A DNA stretch of 6,740 nucleotides from positions 1 to 6,740 of the forward strand of contig NZ_AOGZ02000023.1 of the NCBI RefSeq assembly GCF_000332515.2, given 5' to 3'. A program made the translations under genes and the position numbers. The notes under the pieces are model-generated. The model saw only the letters and a list, made by a program, of their open reading frames with translations. It searched no databases and was not told the DNA's origin. Source of the DNA: Leptospira wolbachii serovar Codice str. CDC (GTDB lineage: Bacteria > Spirochaetota > Leptospiria > Leptospirales > Leptospiraceae). Below are positions 5,545 to 6,740 of this stretch, piece after piece (position 1 is the first letter of the stretch; each line of letters starts with the position of its first letter).

Positions 5545-5976
5545 ATGACTACATCTCACATAAATATATTCCATTCTTTTCCACTTATAGATATTCTATT
5601 GCTATTACCAATTTGGATATTACTCTTCTCTTACTCAATTAAAATGAAGGTTTTAGAAAAAATTAAACTTCCTATTAGTAGAAAATTTCTATTATGGGTA
5701 ACCAATATTTTTGATTATACAATTATAACGCTTATTATATTATTAACAAGTTTAGTTAAAAAAGAAAAACAATTGAATTTAGATTCTTTTTCGCAATCAT
5801 TTTTACTTCTAATGTTAATATTGTTAATTATCTTAATATATTTTGCCTCCTTAATTAAAATATTAAGACTACCTGATTTGAAAATCCCAGAGATAAAATT
5901 ATTTAAAGTAATGAATTATCCAATTCTTATTATTGGCTCTATCTCAGTTTTAATAAATTTTATATGCTCAAATTGA
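5545..5976 (+). CDS. Unknown four-helix integral membrane protein
   Basis: This 143-residue protein is dominated by four hydrophobic segments at about residues 13-31, 54-71, 85-105 and 124-141, separated by short basic or mixed loops (KMKVLEKIKLPISRK at 33-47, KKEKQLNLD at 72-80, KILRLPDLKIPEIKLFK at 105-121). The charge pattern fits an inner membrane protein with the K-rich loops in the cytoplasm. I see no transporter or enzyme motif and do not recognise the family. The ATG at 5545 is used because it gives a short N-terminal tail before the first helix; there is no Shine-Dalgarno. It is the last gene of its cassette, ending shortly before the terminal complement that begins at 5983. With the broken small membrane protein upstream it may once have formed a three-gene membrane-associated unit. 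Confidence 0.72.
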   Translation: MTTSHINIFHSFPLIDILLLLPIWILLFSYSIKMKVLEKIKLPISRKFLLWVTNIFDYTIITLIILLTSLVKKEKQLNLDSFSQSFLLLMLILLIILIYFASLIKILRLPDLKIPEIKLFKVMNYPILIIGSISVLINFICSN

Positions 5977-5987
5977 AAGCTAAATTT

Positions 5988-6162
5988 ACTTCGCATAACC
6001 GCGCGGAAACGCTTCGCTTCGGCACTTACGGCCTCGCTCGGGCTGTGCCACATTCCTCTCCGTCACGCTTCTCGCTCCGCAAGAAGTCGCGCCGACGCTA
6101 ACGCCTTACTACGTAGGCTCAGCTACGAGGAACGTCGTCTCCGCTAGTTCGTTATACGACAT
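5988..6162 (+). repeat. attC-like recombination site 6 (175 bp, divergent middle)
   Basis: Left box 5988-5999 (ACTTCGCATAAC), right box 6151-6162 (GTTATACGACAT). The left side 5983-5999 is complementary, except position 11, to 4995-5011 at the end of site 5. Stem A (6003-6011 with 6136-6144) equals that of site 2. Stem B is TTCCTC 6053-6058 with GAGGAA 6127-6132. The tip between them is replaced. H3 has CTTCT with AGAAG, enclosed by CGTC with GACG. H4 is GCT and AGC around GCCT and AGGC, yet keeps the flanking AAC and TC. The sequence differs but the hairpins are preserved. Confidence 0.85.
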
Positions 6163-6164
6163 TC

Positions 6165-6193
6165 TTGAAAATTAAATCTAACAAAATCAAAAT
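6165..6193 (+). promoter_or_regulatory. Weak candidate promoter for the lipoprotein pair
   Basis: TTGAAA (6165-6170) and CAAAAT (6188-6193) are 17 bases apart just inside the cassette, with ATG 6202 soon after, so the transcript would be nearly leaderless. The region is so AT-rich that chance matches are likely. Confidence 0.2.
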
Positions 6194-6201
6194 AACAAAA
6201 T

Positions 6202-6432
6202 ATGACTAATTTAAGAAAATTCAAATTGTATATATACATATACACGATTTTCTCACTAATTTCCTGTAAAACTGAAAGAGAACCATTTGATTGCGAAGCT
6301 TATCATCGGCCTAACCTTGCAATAAGCTGCACTAATGAAGAATCACCAGACTTCTGTCTGATAGAAATCTTAAGTTATTATAAATGCAAAGAAGAAAATT
6401 CAAAAAAACTATTTAACAAATTTGAATTTTAG
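6202..6432 (+). CDS. Small cysteine-rich lipoprotein
   Basis: The 76-residue precursor has a basic N-terminus (TNLRKFK), a hydrophobic stretch (LYIYIYTIFSLIS, 9-21) and Cys22 in LISC, a spirochaete-type lipobox. Signal peptidase II would cut before Cys22, leaving a mature lipoprotein of about 55 residues anchored in a membrane (established pathway). The mature part has four further cysteines (31, 43, 52, 62), an even number that would suit two disulphides in the periplasm or on the surface. I do not recognise the family. It starts 39 bases after the right box of site 6 with no Shine-Dalgarno. A second lipoprotein frame follows 11 bases after its stop. Confidence 0.7.
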   Translation: MTNLRKFKLYIYIYTIFSLISCKTEREPFDCEAYHRPNLAISCTNEESPDFCLIEILSYYKCKEENSKKLFNKFEF

Positions 6433-6443
6433 ATAATACACCA

Positions 6444-6740
6444 TTGTTAAATTACAAAAAGCATATTTCAATAATTAGTATTTTGACTTTATTCTCCTGC
6501 AATTTTTTATTAAAAGGGCCTGAGCAAGAAGTTACTTACGATGAATTTTACATTCATAAAACATTTTCTACTGGAAATATATTTTTCGAATCAAATAATA
6601 TTTCATTCTCGATTCCCAAAAATCAACTTACACACCCAACTCTATTAAAGATAAAATACACTGAAAACGATCAAATTTTAGCTAAATCGATTGATCTTCA
6701 AATTAATAATCAATACTTTAAAAATCTATCTTTCAGACAA
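6444..6740 (+). CDS. Lipoprotein, TTG start, cut by the window end
   Basis: An open frame of 99 codons runs to the last base of the window. It is easy to miss because it has no ATG; the best start is TTG at 6444. It reads MLNYKKHISIISILTLFSCN, a short basic N-terminus, a hydrophobic core and a lipobox LFSC with Cys19, then a polar, beta-like mature region (EVTYDEFYIHKTFSTGNIFF, and later ISFSIPKNQL and LLKIKYTENDQILAKSIDLQ). It looks like an envelope lipoprotein of unknown family. No Shine-Dalgarno is seen, and the frame is open upstream only to 6426, so the true start lies between 6426 and 6444. It is probably co-transcribed with the upstream lipoprotein. The C-terminus and the closing site of this cassette are outside the window. 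Confidence 0.65.
   Translation, partial: MLNYKKHISIISILTLFSCNFLLKGPEQEVTYDEFYIHKTFSTGNIFFESNNISFSIPKNQLTHPTLLKIKYTENDQILAKSIDLQINNQYFKNLSFRQ

Larger units (their letters stand above)
1..6740 (+). mobile_element. Integron-like gene-cassette array (part; no integrase in window)
   Basis: Seven units, all reading rightward, are separated by six related structured sites. Taking the cut after the G of each right-hand GTT box, the complete cassettes are 873-2060 (1188 bp), 2061-2853 (793 bp), 2854-3794 (941 bp), 3795-4995 (1201 bp) and 4996-6151 (1156 bp); the first and last are partial. Each complete cassette begins and ends with complementary boxes of 16-18 bp, and different cassettes have different box sequences, which is the hallmark of units that were once circles. 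Cargo of one to three small genes, including two toxin-antitoxin pairs, is typical of sedentary chromosomal integrons (established knowledge). Seen directly: the repeats and their pairing. Inferred: mobilisation by an IntI-type tyrosine recombinase, which is not in the window. A different recombinase using similar folded sites is possible. Confidence 0.75.

Noticed and set aside
712..6162. The repeats as a CRISPR array
   Set aside because: Repeats are about 170 bp and the spacing is 600-1100 bp with genes between.
712..6162. The repeats as REP/BIME or IS200/IS605-type palindromes, or a structured RNA gene
   Set aside because: The complementarity between the end of one site and the start of the next is explained by circular cassettes and not by scattered palindromes. 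A transcript is possible, but nothing shows that the repeats are RNA genes.

Overview
The window looks like part of a long gene-cassette array in a low-G+C spirochaete, most likely Leptospira. That assignment is an inference from AT-rich genes, spirochaete-style lipoprotein signals (LISC, LFSC), an exported SH3-type protein and the kinds of toxin-antitoxin modules present; no marker gene in the window proves it. Every recognisable gene lies on the + strand. No recombinase, rRNA, tRNA, CRISPR array or insertion sequence is visible.

Six related G+C-rich, highly structured repeats of 171-175 bp (712-883, 1898-2071, 2694-2864, 3634-3805, 4832-5006, 5988-6162) divide the window into seven units. 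Each site opens with an ACNNCGNNTAAC box and closes with a GTTANNCGNNAT box. The closing box of one site is complementary to the opening box of the NEXT site, not of its own site, and the match runs 16-18 bp. This is what is expected if each unit travels as a circle cut at the GTT of the right-hand box, as in integron attC sites (R'' on the left, R' on the right, G^TT crossover). The sites are longer and more branched than ordinary attC hairpins, so I call them attC-like.

Layout: (1) 3-697, a higBA toxin-antitoxin pair, with the left end of its cassette outside the window; (2) 873-2060, a two-gene unit of unknown function (membrane protein plus soluble protein, overlapping); (3) 2061-2853, a double zinc-ribbon protein with a zf-TFIIB-like domain; (4) 2854-3794, a brnTA toxin-antitoxin pair; (5) 3795-4995, an exported SH3-like protein whose frame is broken at a run of nine A; (6) 4996-6151, a small unknown protein, an ATGA-coupled small membrane protein with an apparent 1-base frameshift, and a four-helix membrane protein; (7) 6152 onward, two lipoprotein genes in tandem, the second cut by the window end.

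How it fits together: the genes do not form one pathway. They look like independently acquired cargo, with two toxin-antitoxin cassettes that could stabilise the array, several envelope proteins, and two genes that appear decayed or phase-switched. The strongest signal is in the repeats: adjacent-site covariation, an invariant mismatch at position 11 that becomes a G.T wobble only on the bottom strand, and compensatory changes in internal stems.
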